The notes beneath the pieces were generated by a model. That model ran no database searches, was not told where the DNA came from, and worked only from the letters and a program-made list of their open reading frames with translations. Positions 17,431-26,533 of a DNA stretch of 64,000 bases are shown one piece after another. The DNA lies in contig NZ_SGIT01000002.1 in assembly GCF_004208525.1 (NCBI RefSeq), positions 992,001-1,056,000 of the forward strand. Reading direction: 5' to 3'. Within the stretch, counting starts at the first letter, position 1. Every line of letters starts with the position of its first letter. The position numbers were made by a program, and so were the translations under genes. The stretch is from Sphingobacterium corticibacterium. GTDB lineage: Bacteria; Bacteroidota; Bacteroidia; Sphingobacteriales; Sphingobacteriaceae.

Positions 17431-19041
17431 TTATCCTTGTGTAAAACTTCCTATTTTCTTTACCTTTTCTTCAAAACTATCACCATCCATAAGTGCTTTC
17501 CCCTTTACTTTACTCTTATAGTTATAAATAGTTTGCATAGAATAACGAAGAAAAGTCGCTATTTGATTTACGTCTGTTATCCCCAAACGTATAAGTGCAA
17601 AAATACGAAGTTCAGTATTCAACTGATTTCTCTTTAGATCATAACGCTCGTCCTCTTTCAGGAGACTATTAAATTCCTCTACAAAATTAGGATAAACCTC
17701 AAAAAATGTTTTATCAAAATCATAATATAAAGCTTCGGTATCACGTTCGAAAACAAGATTTGATGAACTTAATTTTTGTAAATCTTCTATTTGTCCTGCC
17801 TTTATTTTTCGATGAACATATTTTCTATACTCTTCCAATTTATCTAAATAAACCGCACACTGATTAATATAATATCCTATATAGCGCTCTCGTATAAGAT
17901 TAGCCTCATCCAGTCTTTGATTGACAGATACAAGTTGATTATTAATACTTTTCAGATTTTTTCTGGCTTTAGACACAATTCTCACCTGTTTATACAAGAA
18001 ATAAAGTGTAACGATCAAAACGACAACAAAAACACTAATTGTAAGTGCATACAATCGTAGATTCTTCTTTTGTTGCTCAATTTTAGCCAAATAAGTTGCT
18101 TCTATAATAGGATGAACCTTGGCAATAACTGCATTTCTAAAACGCGAATTATAAAAATTAGCATCCTCCAAAGACGCTTGTATGTAATTAAACGCCCGAT
18201 CTACATCTCCCTTGTTGTACTGACAAATAGCTAAAGCTAATAAAGATTCATTTTCCTTCACCGCCAATTGTACATCTGTTATAGCGGCTAAGAGCAGGTA
18301 TTTTTCTTCCAGTTCTACATTCCCCAGTTCTTTAAATACCATAGCCAGCCCCATAGCAGACATAGCGTATCCATGCGTATTAGGTGCGACTTTTGTAAAC
18401 AGTTTCAGCTGTATCTCTGCTGACTCTTGGTACGCTTCTTCTGCTTTCAACTTGAAAGACTTTTCTTTAAGGTACATGTCACTACCTTGGCCTAACAAGT
18501 TCATCAGCGAATCTCTGTAACGTTTATTCTCCGAAAGGTACAATTTTTCATAGGTACGGTTATCCATGTACTTTATCAGGTTTTCGTTGTAGCGGATATA
18601 GCCCCAACAATAGGATACCTTTAGATAAGATGGCAGTTTCTGATAGTCAATAGATTCCAGAACCTCTCGTGCAGGAGAAAATAAACCGGACAATGATAAT
18701 ACAAATGCCTGTTTTAGTCTACTATTCTGGAGATATTCTTCATTTCCTAAAGCTTGTGCGACCGAAATGTTCCGATCCACATAAGCTAAGGCGGAATCAC
18801 ATTTAAAAGACTGGTATTCCGATATAATTTCATCATTAAGGTGAAACCGGTCTTCTAAAGCAATTGTGTTATGAAGTTTCTTTTTGATGCCTTCGATATA
18901 CGTTTCTTTTTTTGTGGTGTATTCCCGACGATTAATAATCATCTTATCCAAGAGACCTAATAGTGAGTCAACCTCACTCATACTGTAAATGTTTGCTATA
19001 GAAAATAAGAAGAAAAATACGGTTAGTAATGTCTTTTTCAC
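17431..19041 (-). CDS. SusR-like membrane-spanning transcriptional regulator (DUF6377-type)
   Basis: With a GTG start at 19041 the protein has 536 residues and a signal peptide (VKKTLLTVFFFLFSIANIYS). The frame extends to a TTG at 19092, but that would hide the signal. Residues ~60-320 are helical TPR-like repeats, probably periplasmic. A single membrane segment (YALTISVFVVVLIVTLYFLY, ~331-350) precedes a coiled coil and a C-terminal helix-turn-helix (ALIRLGITDVNQIATFLRYS, ~482-501; then TIYNYKSKVK). This layout matches DUF6377 regulators and Bacteroides SusR, which sense oligosaccharide outside the inner membrane and activate the adjacent locus. It is directly upstream of the mannosidase operon, its likely target. 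Confidence 0.85.
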   Translation of the reverse strand: MKKTLLTVFFFLFSIANIYSMSEVDSLLGLLDKMIINRREYTTKKETYIEGIKKKLHNTIALEDRFHLNDEIISEYQSFKCDSALAYVDRNISVAQALGNEEYLQNSRLKQAFVLSLSGLFSPAREVLESIDYQKLPSYLKVSYCWGYIRYNENLIKYMDNRTYEKLYLSENKRYRDSLMNLLGQGSDMYLKEKSFKLKAEEAYQESAEIQLKLFTKVAPNTHGYAMSAMGLAMVFKELGNVELEEKYLLLAAITDVQLAVKENESLLALAICQYNKGDVDRAFNYIQASLEDANFYNSRFRNAVIAKVHPIIEATYLAKIEQQKKNLRLYALTISVFVVVLIVTLYFLYKQVRIVSKARKNLKSINNQLVSVNQRLDEANLIRERYIGYYINQCAVYLDKLEEYRKYVHRKIKAGQIEDLQKLSSSNLVFERDTEALYYDFDKTFFEVYPNFVEEFNSLLKEDERYDLKRNQLNTELRIFALIRLGITDVNQIATFLRYSMQTIYNYKSKVKGKALMDGDSFEEKVKKIGSFTQG

Positions 19042-19614
19042 ATCTAAATATGTAATAATAACTAAAGGCCACTTTATTGAAAGGCGGCACAATATAAGTT
19101 AAATGCGCAGACAAACCAAATATTGTGGTCATATTCCAATGAGCATCGTCCGCCCTATATCTGTATTTTTCTGTAAAAAAAGAAATTACCAGTCCTATTT
19201 ATAAACTGCTTCAAAAAAATATAAATTCACAAATTATCCACATGTTATAATAGCATAATAATGCCAACTGATTCAAACACAGAGCCGAGGAAAAACAAGT
19301 CAAAATTTAGTCAGTTTTGCCACATATTACCTATACAATTTTTATGGAAAATTTGTGTAAATTTTAGTCGGAAAAATTGATTTTAAAGTTATCAACATTC
19401 TGATCAACAGTTATAGATCAACGTTTTACACAGAAAAACAAGCGTAGAACGTGGTTTATTCTCTCCGTTTGTCTAGCATGTGGAAAAGTATCACTACCGC
19501 CCAGAATTAAAATGTTGGATATTTGTTATGCTTGAGATGCAGACCCGCCTCAAGTCTCGTGTTTTAACTTCTTGGAGATGGCTAACATCTCCGCAAATTT
19601 AAACTTACAACAAC
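19042..19614. promoter_or_regulatory. AT-rich divergent intergenic region with DnaA-box-like sites
   Basis: This 573-bp spacer separates the divergent regulator and nrd operon. It holds a consensus DnaA box TTATCCACA at 19234-19242 and near matches TTATCAACA (19389-19397), TTTTACACA (19424-19432) and, on the other strand, TGTGGAAAA (19479-19487). ATCAAC occurs three times at 19391, 19403 and 19417. In E. coli DnaA boxes regulate nrdAB, so control of the reductase is one reading; a replication origin is another and is not supported by neighbouring genes. No convincing NrdR box or TAnnTTTG promoter was found. Confidence 0.45.
19531..19592 (+). promoter_or_regulatory. two small hairpins in the nrd leader
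   Basis: CTTGAG (19531-19536) pairs with CTCAAG (19549-19554), and GGAGATG (19574-19580) pairs with CATCTCC (19586-19592) around a 5-base loop. The second ends 22 bp before the first nrd start codon. This may be leader structure that affects translation or an attenuator; it matches no riboswitch known to me. Confidence 0.35.
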
Positions 19615-19848
19615 ATGGCAAGAATCATTAAATTCGAAAAAAATGACTGTGCGCCATGCGCACAAGTGTCCGCCTTCTTAGACAACAGAGGGATCACATA
19701 CGAAACTATCAACCCGTTCGACCAACCTGATTTAGCTGCTAAGTTTAAAATCAGAACGGTTCCTACGGTACTTGTACTCAACAACGAAGAAGTACAGCAA
19801 CGCATCATCGGTTTTAAACCCGAGGAATTAGCGTCTATAGCCCTTTAA
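19615..19848 (+). CDS. thioredoxin/glutaredoxin-like small redoxin (NrdH-like)
   Basis: This 77-residue protein has the dithiol motif CAPC near residues 12-15 and the cis-Pro TVPT segment of thioredoxin-fold proteins. As the first gene of the nrdI-nrdE-nrdF operon it is the likely electron donor for the class Ib ribonucleotide reductase, the role NrdH plays in other bacteria. It is shorter than thioredoxin (~105) and close to NrdH or glutaredoxin length. The motif CAPC differs from the common NrdH CVQC, so NrdH-like is a functional label. The gap to nrdI is 26 bp, with a purine-rich GGAGCGAGA before the next start. Confidence 0.8.
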   Translation: MARIIKFEKNDCAPCAQVSAFLDNRGITYETINPFDQPDLAAKFKIRTVPTVLVLNNEEVQQRIIGFKPEELASIAL

Positions 19849-19874
19849 TTGTTTCACCCTTAACGGAGCGAGAT

Positions 19875-20282
19875 ATGGTTCATCTATATTACGATTCAAA
19901 AACAGGAAATGTCCAACGCTTTATCAACAAAGTTATCCAAATTACGGGATGGCATGCACATAAGATTGAAGATGGGCTGGAAATCCAAGCATCCGGACAT
20001 TTAATCACTTATACGACGAAGATAGGCTGTATGCCGGAGAAAACGAAGCTGTTTATGGATAACCACGCCGAAAAGATTTATTCTGTAACCTCTAGCGGTA
20101 ACAGAAACTGGGGCAGAAACTTTGGGTTAGCGGCCGACAAAGTATCAGAAGATTACGATATTCCGCTCGCCATGAAATTCGAGCTTTCTGGCACCATGGA
20201 AGATATCAATCAATTTATTGAAATTATAAAACACCAATACAATGATAGCAAACGAGGTAGCAAAAAATTGGATATTGCTTAA
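19875..20282 (+). CDS. nrdI: NrdI flavodoxin-like protein
   Basis: This 135-residue protein opens with VHLYYDSKTGNVQRF, the FMN phosphate-binding loop of NrdI (YxSxTGNxxRF type), and contains SSGNRNWGRNFG, the diagnostic 90s-loop that contacts flavin. NrdI supplies superoxide or oxidant that assembles the Mn(III)2-tyrosyl radical of NrdF. It lies between the redoxin and nrdE, and its 3' end overlaps the nrdE start by 41 bp, so translation of the two is probably coupled. Length and motif agree with the family. Confidence 0.95.
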   Translation: MVHLYYDSKTGNVQRFINKVIQITGWHAHKIEDGLEIQASGHLITYTTKIGCMPEKTKLFMDNHAEKIYSVTSSGNRNWGRNFGLAADKVSEDYDIPLAMKFELSGTMEDINQFIEIIKHQYNDSKRGSKKLDIA

Positions 20283-22347
20283 TAACGAAATCATGATTAA
20301 GCATGATGAGGAGTACAGCTTGCATAAAGACAAAGAAGCTGTACGTGCCTATTTCTTGGAACACGTGAACAAGAACACGGTTTTCTTTTACACGTTAAAA
20401 GAAAAGATCGATTACCTAATCGAGCATAATTACTATATCAATTTCTACGAATGGTTCACCTTCGAAGAAATGGAGCAAGTGTATAACTACGTTCATGCCA
20501 AGAAATTCCGTTTCCAATCGTTTATGGCTGCATTTAAATTCTTCCAGAGCTACGCGTTACGTGATGACTCTGGAGAAAAATTCTTGGAGCGCTATGAAGA
20601 CCGCGTGGTGGCGGTATCGCTGTTCCTCGCTCGAGAAGAAGGTATACAAAAAGCTATCGAGTATGCCGAAATCATGATCAATCAAGAATATCAGCCTGCT
20701 ACCCCGACATTCTTGAACGCCGGAAAAAAGCGCTCCGGTGAATTGGTATCTTGTTTCTTAGATGAGATTGGTGACAACTTGAACGGCATCGGTTATGCCG
20801 TCGATTCCGCCATGAAACTATCTTCTATCGGTGGAGGTGTTTCTTTTAACATTTCCAAGATCCGGGCGCGCGGAGAAGCTATCAAGGGCGTAGATGGTCG
20901 TGCTGGGGGTGTCCTTCCTATTATGAAAATCATGGAAGATACATTCTCCTATGCCAACCAACTGGGTCAACGTCCAGGTGCTGGAGCGGTATACCTCAAC
21001 ATCTTCCATGCCGATATCGAAGAATTCCTTGATTGTAAAAAAATCAATGTCGACGAGAAAGTGCGTATCAAATCCCTTTCTATCGGTATCATTGTTCCGG
21101 ATAAATTTATGGAGATGGCTGAAAAAGACGAACCATGCTACCTTATTTATCCACATACCGTGATGCAGGAATATGGTAAATATCTGGACGATATGGATAT
21201 GGATAAAATGTATGATGAATTGATTACCAATCCAAACGTCAAAAAGAAAAAAGTCAACGCACGCCACTTATTAGTACGTATCGCGCAAATTCAAAAAGAG
21301 TCAGGGTATCCTTATATCTTCTTCAAAGAAAACGCAAATAGAGCGCATGCTTTAAATGGTGTCGGCCAAGTGAAATTCTCTAACTTGTGTACCGAAATTA
21401 TGCAGGTTTCTGAAGTTTCGGATATTGAGATCTATGGTAAGGATGACACTATTCGCTATGGTATATCCTGTAACCTCGGATCGCTCAATATCGCGACCGT
21501 GATGGACAACAAGCGTATTAAAGAAGCTGTGAAGACCGCAACCCGTGCATTAACGGTCGTAACCGACGTAACCGACATCGAAATGGTACCTTCTATCGCT
21601 AAAGCCAACAGAGAATTACATTCTGTAGGACTGGGTGCCATGAACCTCCACGGCTATCTGGCAAAAAGCTTTATTATGTATGAATCCACCGAAGCTTTAG
21701 ATTTTGCCAATACGTTCTTCATGATGATGAATTACTATTCGTTGGAAGCGTCGATGGAAATTGCAAAAGAGCGTGGTAAGACATTTGTAGGCTTTGAGAA
21801 ATCAGCTTACGCAGACGGCACCTATTTCGATAAATATACGTCGCAAGATTATATCCCAACCACCGACAAGGTTAAAGAATTGTTTGACGGCGTTCACGTA
21901 CCAACAACACAAGATTGGGAAAACCTGAAAGCGCAGGTACAAGAACATGGTATTTACCATGCATACCGTATGGCTATCGCTCCAAATCAATCCACTTCCT
22001 ATATCATGAATGCAACCGCATCGGTTATGCCGGTCGTGGATATTATCGAGGTGCGGGAATATGGTGACAGTACAACCTATTATCCGATGCCTTATTTGAC
22101 AAACGACAACTATTTCTATTTCAAGTCAGCATACGACATGGATCAGTTTAAGGTATTAAAGTTGATCTCGGTTATTCAGCGTCACATCGATCAAGGGGTA
22201 TCCACGATTCTCCATACCAACTCGAAAGACACAACAAGAGACTTAGCAAAATACTACATCTATGGACATAAACTTGGTTTGAAATCGCTGTATTATACTC
22301 GTACACGTAAATCAACCGTAGAAGAGTGTATTTCCTGCTCCGCGTAA
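20242..22347 (+). CDS. nrdE: class Ib ribonucleoside-diphosphate reductase, alpha subunit
   Basis: This 701-residue protein matches NrdE in full. It has the N-terminal WILLNNEIM segment but no ATP-cone, so the class Ia-type dATP switch is absent. It contains TFLNAGKKRSGELVSCFL with the active-site Cys, SNLCTEI with the radical Cys, CNLGSLN, and a C-terminal CISCSA pair that accepts electrons from the redoxin. The ATG at 20242 lies inside nrdI and keeps the conserved N-terminus; the next in-frame ATG would remove it. It catalyses reduction of ribonucleoside diphosphates to deoxy forms with NrdF. The nrdF start follows 78 bp after the stop. Confidence 0.97.
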   Translation: MIANEVAKNWILLNNEIMIKHDEEYSLHKDKEAVRAYFLEHVNKNTVFFYTLKEKIDYLIEHNYYINFYEWFTFEEMEQVYNYVHAKKFRFQSFMAAFKFFQSYALRDDSGEKFLERYEDRVVAVSLFLAREEGIQKAIEYAEIMINQEYQPATPTFLNAGKKRSGELVSCFLDEIGDNLNGIGYAVDSAMKLSSIGGGVSFNISKIRARGEAIKGVDGRAGGVLPIMKIMEDTFSYANQLGQRPGAGAVYLNIFHADIEEFLDCKKINVDEKVRIKSLSIGIIVPDKFMEMAEKDEPCYLIYPHTVMQEYGKYLDDMDMDKMYDELITNPNVKKKKVNARHLLVRIAQIQKESGYPYIFFKENANRAHALNGVGQVKFSNLCTEIMQVSEVSDIEIYGKDDTIRYGISCNLGSLNIATVMDNKRIKEAVKTATRALTVVTDVTDIEMVPSIAKANRELHSVGLGAMNLHGYLAKSFIMYESTEALDFANTFFMMMNYYSLEASMEIAKERGKTFVGFEKSAYADGTYFDKYTSQDYIPTTDKVKELFDGVHVPTTQDWENLKAQVQEHGIYHAYRMAIAPNQSTSYIMNATASVMPVVDIIEVREYGDSTTYYPMPYLTNDNYFYFKSAYDMDQFKVLKLISVIQRHIDQGVSTILHTNSKDTTRDLAKYYIYGHKLGLKSLYYTRTRKSTVEECISCSA

Positions 22348-22425
22348 TCAGGTGATTCGTTACGCGTGATTCGAACCCGAAGGGCTCATCGAAGATAATT
22401 AAGGTATAACTGAAGACTATTAAAA

Positions 22426-23409
22426 ATGAAACAATATAAAGCGGTAAACTGGAACACCCCTGAAAACGACTATGTGTTGATGTTTTGGGAACAGAATATC
22501 AAACAATTCTGGATTGATACGGAATATATCCCTTCCAAAGACATCGACAGCTGGAAAGGACTGAGCTGGGATATGAAAGAGTGTTATAAGAAGGCATTAG
22601 GCGGACTAACGTTATTAGATACGCTGCAAAGCCATACGGGTATGCCCAAAATCATCGATCATATAGACTCTTTGCAGAATAAAGCCGTATTGTCGTATAT
22701 GTGTATGATGGAAGCCATACATGCAAAATCATATTCTACTATTTTCACAACCGTATCAACGACAAATGAAATCAACGATGTATTTGGTTGGGTGAAGGAG
22801 AACAAGTTCCTGCAATACAAAGCTGCAACTATCGATAAATATTACCGGGCTATCGACAAAGAAAAAGTGTCGGATGAAGAGCTCTTTATGGCGCTTGGGG
22901 CGTCGGTGTTATTAGAATCTTTCTTATTTTATTCTGGATTCTTCTTGCCTCTTTGGTTATGTGGCCAAGGACAAATGGTCGCTTCTGCAGATATCATCAA
23001 AAAAATCGTTGCAGACGAATCTATCCATGGCGTATTTGTCGGTCTAATTGCACAGGAAGTATTTGCGAAGCTTCCAAACAAAGAAGAAGTAAAAGCACGT
23101 TTCTTGAACTTGTTGAATGAGCTTTATGAAAACGAGATTAAGTATACCGAAGAATTGTACACCGTCGTGGGCTTAACTGCAGAAGTGAAAGAATACGTAC
23201 GCTACAACGGAAATAAAGCGTTAATGAACCTTGGCTTTGATCCTATTTTTGAAGTTAAACAAGTGAACCCAATTGTGTTGAATGGGTTAAATACAGAAAC
23301 CACACAACACGATTTCTTTTCGAAGAAATCCACAAACTACGAAAAAGCCATGGAAATTGTACATCTAAAAGATGACGATTTCAAAATGGATGTTACTGTA
23401 GAAGTATAA
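22426..23409 (+). CDS. nrdF: class Ib ribonucleoside-diphosphate reductase, beta subunit
   Basis: This 327-residue subunit holds the dinuclear metal site and the tyrosyl radical. Asp65, Glu96, His99, Glu164, Glu198 and His201 fit the six metal ligands, and Tyr103 in EAIHAKSYS fits the radical Tyr. The site is therefore complete and typical of the Mn/Fe class Ib enzyme assembled with NrdI. It closes the nrd operon and is followed by a strong hairpin terminator. The 78-bp gap from nrdE holds no gene. Confidence 0.97.
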   Translation: MKQYKAVNWNTPENDYVLMFWEQNIKQFWIDTEYIPSKDIDSWKGLSWDMKECYKKALGGLTLLDTLQSHTGMPKIIDHIDSLQNKAVLSYMCMMEAIHAKSYSTIFTTVSTTNEINDVFGWVKENKFLQYKAATIDKYYRAIDKEKVSDEELFMALGASVLLESFLFYSGFFLPLWLCGQGQMVASADIIKKIVADESIHGVFVGLIAQEVFAKLPNKEEVKARFLNLLNELYENEIKYTEELYTVVGLTAEVKEYVRYNGNKALMNLGFDPIFEVKQVNPIVLNGLNTETTQHDFFSKKSTNYEKAMEIVHLKDDDFKMDVTVEV

Positions 23410-23434
23410 AAGTTTAACAAACCGTATCTATTTA

Positions 23435-23470
23435 AACAAGCCTTTTTCGATATAGAGAAAGGCTTGTTTT
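23435..23470 (+). terminator. terminator after nrdF
   Basis: AACAAGCCTTT (23435-23445) and AAAGGCTTGTT (23458-23468) form an 11-bp stem with a 12-base loop followed by a short T run. It ends the nrd operon. Confidence 0.85.
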
Positions 23471-23621
23471 GTCTCCTAACCATTCCTTTGGTCGGGCACC
23501 AATGGGCATGATGTTGTCGCCAACACTATCTTACGAAATACATTTAAAATTCGGTTTGGTTCGTGAATGCAACGCATTTTCTCTAAGTTTGTTATCCGAA
23601 CAATAATGACTGGTAACACAT

Positions 23622-24233
23622 ATGAAAATAATCGCAGTAGGCAGAAATTATATCGATCACGCTAAAGAGTTAAATAATCCTGTTCCCGATAAGCCGGTTA
23701 TCTTTATGAAACCAGATACCGCATTATTAAAGGACAATAAAGATTTTTACTACCCTGAGTTTTCTCAGGACGTGCACTACGAAGTCGAACTGGTGTTCCG
23801 CATCTGCAACGAGGGGAAGCACGTGTCTCCTAAGTTTGCACACAAATATATTGATGCTATAGGTTTAGGCATTGACTTCACTGCCCGTGATATCCAATCT
23901 ATCCATAAAGAAAAAGGGTTACCATGGGAGTTGGCAAAATCATTTGACCATTCTGCTGTTATCAGTCCGCTTTTTCCAAAAGAAGAATTCCCTGATCTAA
24001 AGAACATAGCTTTCTCTTTAAAGAAAAATAATGAAACCGTACAATCTGGAAATACAAAAGATATGATTTTCGATATCGATAGCTTGATTGTCTTCATTTC
24101 AAAATATATTACATTACGCAAAGGAGACCTTATCTATACCGGAACACCCATAGGTGTGGGTTCCATCGCCGTAGGCGACAAATTTGAAGGTTTTATACAG
24201 GATAACCCTGTTTTCAATTGCCAGATAAAGTAG
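23622..24233 (+). CDS. fumarylacetoacetate hydrolase (FAH) family protein
   Basis: This 203-residue protein has the FAH fold signature: KIIAVGRNYIDHAKEL, KPVIFMKPDTAL, the metal-binding acid HYEVELVFRI, GLGIDFTARDIQ and GDLIYTGTPIGVG. Family members split or decarboxylate 2-oxo acid substrates such as acylpyruvates or oxaloacetate with a Mg ion. The length matches the single-domain YcgM-type enzymes. A specific substrate cannot be assigned. The stop lies 8 bp before the M23 gene, so the two are probably one transcript even though their functions are not obviously linked. Confidence 0.9.
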   Translation: MKIIAVGRNYIDHAKELNNPVPDKPVIFMKPDTALLKDNKDFYYPEFSQDVHYEVELVFRICNEGKHVSPKFAHKYIDAIGLGIDFTARDIQSIHKEKGLPWELAKSFDHSAVISPLFPKEEFPDLKNIAFSLKKNNETVQSGNTKDMIFDIDSLIVFISKYITLRKGDLIYTGTPIGVGSIAVGDKFEGFIQDNPVFNCQIK

Positions 24234-24241
24234 AGATTCCG

Positions 24242-25975
24242 ATGATGAAAAAGTACAGATTATTATATATATGCCTAGGACTTGTCATAGGCAACATTCA
24301 AGTACAGGCACAACATAAAGACATCATTACCTCCCGCGAATATCCGCAGGGATATTTTCGCAACCCGCTTAATATAACTATGGATGCTTCCGGCACGTTC
24401 GGTGAACTTCGCTCCACACATTTCCATGCTGGCGACGACTACCGCACACAGCAACGCGTGGGCTTGCCTCTACACGCAGCAGCAGAAGGTCATGTATCCC
24501 GTGTGCGTGTACAGATTGGCGGCGGCGGAAACTCCGTTTATATTGACCATCCGAACGGATACACAACAGTTTATTTGCACATGGATAAGTTCAACGATGC
24601 ACTCACGAACATTGTAAGAGCTGAGCAGTACAAACAGCAACGATTTGATGTGGATATCAACGTAGAACCCGGAGCCGTGAAACTGACGAAAGGACAGCAT
24701 ATCGGCAATGCTGGTAATACCGGTGCATCGGGTGGCCCACACTTGCATTTTGAAATCCGTGATACCAAGACACAGCGCCCGCTTAACCCACAATTGTTCG
24801 GATTACGTTTCAACGATCGTTTTCTCCCTACGATCAACAATATCATGGTTTACGACCTAAGCGATGATCTGTTTAATGAACATACACCGCGACAGGCTAT
24901 GCAGGTAAAAGCTGTCGGAAATGGTGTATATACATTAGCACAAAATACGCCTATTAAAGTAAGCGGAAAATTCGGATTGGGTATCAACAGCATAGATCGA
25001 CATCGGTCGGGAGGTTTTCAGAACGGTGTTTATTCGATTGAGCTCTTCATTGATGGAAAAGCAGTTTCCACTGTTGTCTTCGAAGAATTGGATTTCAACA
25101 CTTCCCGTGGTATACATGCTTATATTGACTATCCTTATTGGCGCAAAACAAAAGCGAAAGTTCAAAAAAGTTTCAAAGACCCGGGTAACCCTATCGAAAT
25201 ATTTAAAGTCTTACAAAACGAGGGTGTCCTATCACTACCTGATAATCAAATATACGATGCGAAATATGTTGTAAAGGATGTCGCAGGGAATTGCAGTGAA
25301 CTGAACTTTAAGATACAAAATGGCACTCCTGCATCCAACACGCAGAAAAAGAGATTCGGTGTTCAATTGTTTAAATACGATGCCGAGAACACCTTTGAAA
25401 ATGACCATATACAACTGAACATACCGAAAGGTGTCCTGTACGGGGATGTGGATTTTACCTATAGTACTTCCGCACAACCGACAGGTGGTTATTCCCCCAC
25501 CCACCATATCCACAACAACCTCATACCGTTATTTAGCACGTACAATCTGCGTATCAAACCGACAAATTTACCTGCCCACCTCGAAAGCAAGGCACTTCTA
25601 GCCTCGGTAGAAAACGGTTCAGAAGGTGGTAAGTTTGAAGATGGTTGGGTTAGCGTCAATACACGCAACTTCGGACGTTTTTACGTTGCCGTAGACACGG
25701 TAGCACCTACCATCACACCGCGCAACTTGAGCAATGGAAAAAATGTAAGTGCGCAGGCGAAAATCGACTTTACGATTCAAGACAATTTCTCCGGCATACA
25801 GTCTTTTAACGGTTATATCGACGGTAAATGGGTGCTGATGGAATACGACCCGAAAAACCGACATTTGTGGCATAAGTTCGATCCTGCTCTTCCTAAAGGA
25901 CAACATACTTTTAAATTGATGGTAATCGATTGGAAAGGCAATGAAAAAGTATACGAAGCGAAATTTGTGAAATAG
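24242..25975 (+). CDS. M23 (LytM-type) peptidase-domain exported protein
   Basis: The ATG at 24242 places a signal peptide at the N-terminus (YICLGLVIGNIQVQAQ); an ATG at 24218 would overlap the FAH gene. The protein has about 577 residues. The LytM zinc site is complete near the N-terminus, with HAGDDYR for the first His and Asp, and SGGPHLHFEI for the HxH motif. M23 enzymes cut peptidoglycan cross-bridges or act as regulators of amidases. The remaining ~370 residues are beta-rich with Ig-like repeats (PTITPRNLSNGKNVSAQAKI) and no known domain, which suggests a wall- or envelope-binding tail. Confidence 0.88.
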   Translation: MMKKYRLLYICLGLVIGNIQVQAQHKDIITSREYPQGYFRNPLNITMDASGTFGELRSTHFHAGDDYRTQQRVGLPLHAAAEGHVSRVRVQIGGGGNSVYIDHPNGYTTVYLHMDKFNDALTNIVRAEQYKQQRFDVDINVEPGAVKLTKGQHIGNAGNTGASGGPHLHFEIRDTKTQRPLNPQLFGLRFNDRFLPTINNIMVYDLSDDLFNEHTPRQAMQVKAVGNGVYTLAQNTPIKVSGKFGLGINSIDRHRSGGFQNGVYSIELFIDGKAVSTVVFEELDFNTSRGIHAYIDYPYWRKTKAKVQKSFKDPGNPIEIFKVLQNEGVLSLPDNQIYDAKYVVKDVAGNCSELNFKIQNGTPASNTQKKRFGVQLFKYDAENTFENDHIQLNIPKGVLYGDVDFTYSTSAQPTGGYSPTHHIHNNLIPLFSTYNLRIKPTNLPAHLESKALLASVENGSEGGKFEDGWVSVNTRNFGRFYVAVDTVAPTITPRNLSNGKNVSAQAKIDFTIQDNFSGIQSFNGYIDGKWVLMEYDPKNRHLWHKFDPALPKGQHTFKLMVIDWKGNEKVYEAKFVK

Positions 25976-26020
25976 TAATGAGTGATCTAACTTTCTAACA
26001 ATTTTTAAACAAAACAAACG

Positions 26021-26488
26021 ATGAAAGAACTAGAAATAGGCGATAAAGCCCCAGCAATCGAAGCAAAAAATCAATCCGGAGAGACCATTAAATTGTCCGA
26101 TTTCAAAGGCAAGAAGGTTATCCTTTATTTCTATCCCAAAGATAATACGCCCGGATGTACCACCGAAGCCTGCAATTTCAGAGATAATTATCAATCCTTG
26201 GTTAAGGATGGCTTTGAAGTAATCGGCGTGAGTATTGACAACGAGCAATCACACCAAAAGTTTATTAGCAAATTTGATCTGCCCTTTAATCTACTGGCTG
26301 ATGAGGATCAAAAAATCGTAAACGACTACGGTGTATGGGTAGAGAAAAATATGTATGGCCGCAAATATATGGGTACGGCACGCACCACATTTGTAATAGA
26401 CGAGGATGGGATTATCCAACATATCATTAAGAAAGTGGATAATAAAAATGCGTCACAACAGATTCGCGATTTAGCCGGTAAGCGTTAA
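26021..26488 (+). CDS. bcp: thioredoxin-dependent thiol peroxidase (Bcp/PrxQ)
   Basis: This 155-residue peroxiredoxin has the motif YFYPKDNTPGCTTEAC, in which Cys46 is peroxidatic and Cys51 resolving, spaced as in E. coli Bcp. TARTTFVIDEDG and the length agree with the family. It reduces hydrogen peroxide and organic hydroperoxides with thioredoxin. It lies 45 bp after the M23 gene in the same direction. A second peroxidase of the Tpx type lies about 4 kb away. Confidence 0.95.
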   Translation: MKELEIGDKAPAIEAKNQSGETIKLSDFKGKKVILYFYPKDNTPGCTTEACNFRDNYQSLVKDGFEVIGVSIDNEQSHQKFISKFDLPFNLLADEDQKIVNDYGVWVEKNMYGRKYMGTARTTFVIDEDGIIQHIIKKVDNKNASQQIRDLAGKR

Positions 26489-26533
26489 GCTCTTATTTCT
26501 TTGTCCTTTATCTTTAATCTTTGTTCTTTTATC

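Noticed and set aside
19116..19136. NrdR box (ACCAAATATTGTGGT-like)
   Set aside because: The spacing and half-sites do not match the NrdR consensus, and it is close to the regulator rather than the nrd genes.
19042..19614. Replication origin oriC
   Set aside because: DnaA-like boxes exist but no dnaA, dnaN, gidA or other ori-linked gene is nearby; kept only as a possible regulatory cluster.
22360..22400. tRNA-like T-loop sequence (TTCGAA context) on the minus strand in the nrdE-nrdF gap
   Set aside because: The flanking bases cannot form a 5-bp T stem and no acceptor or anticodon arm can be built.
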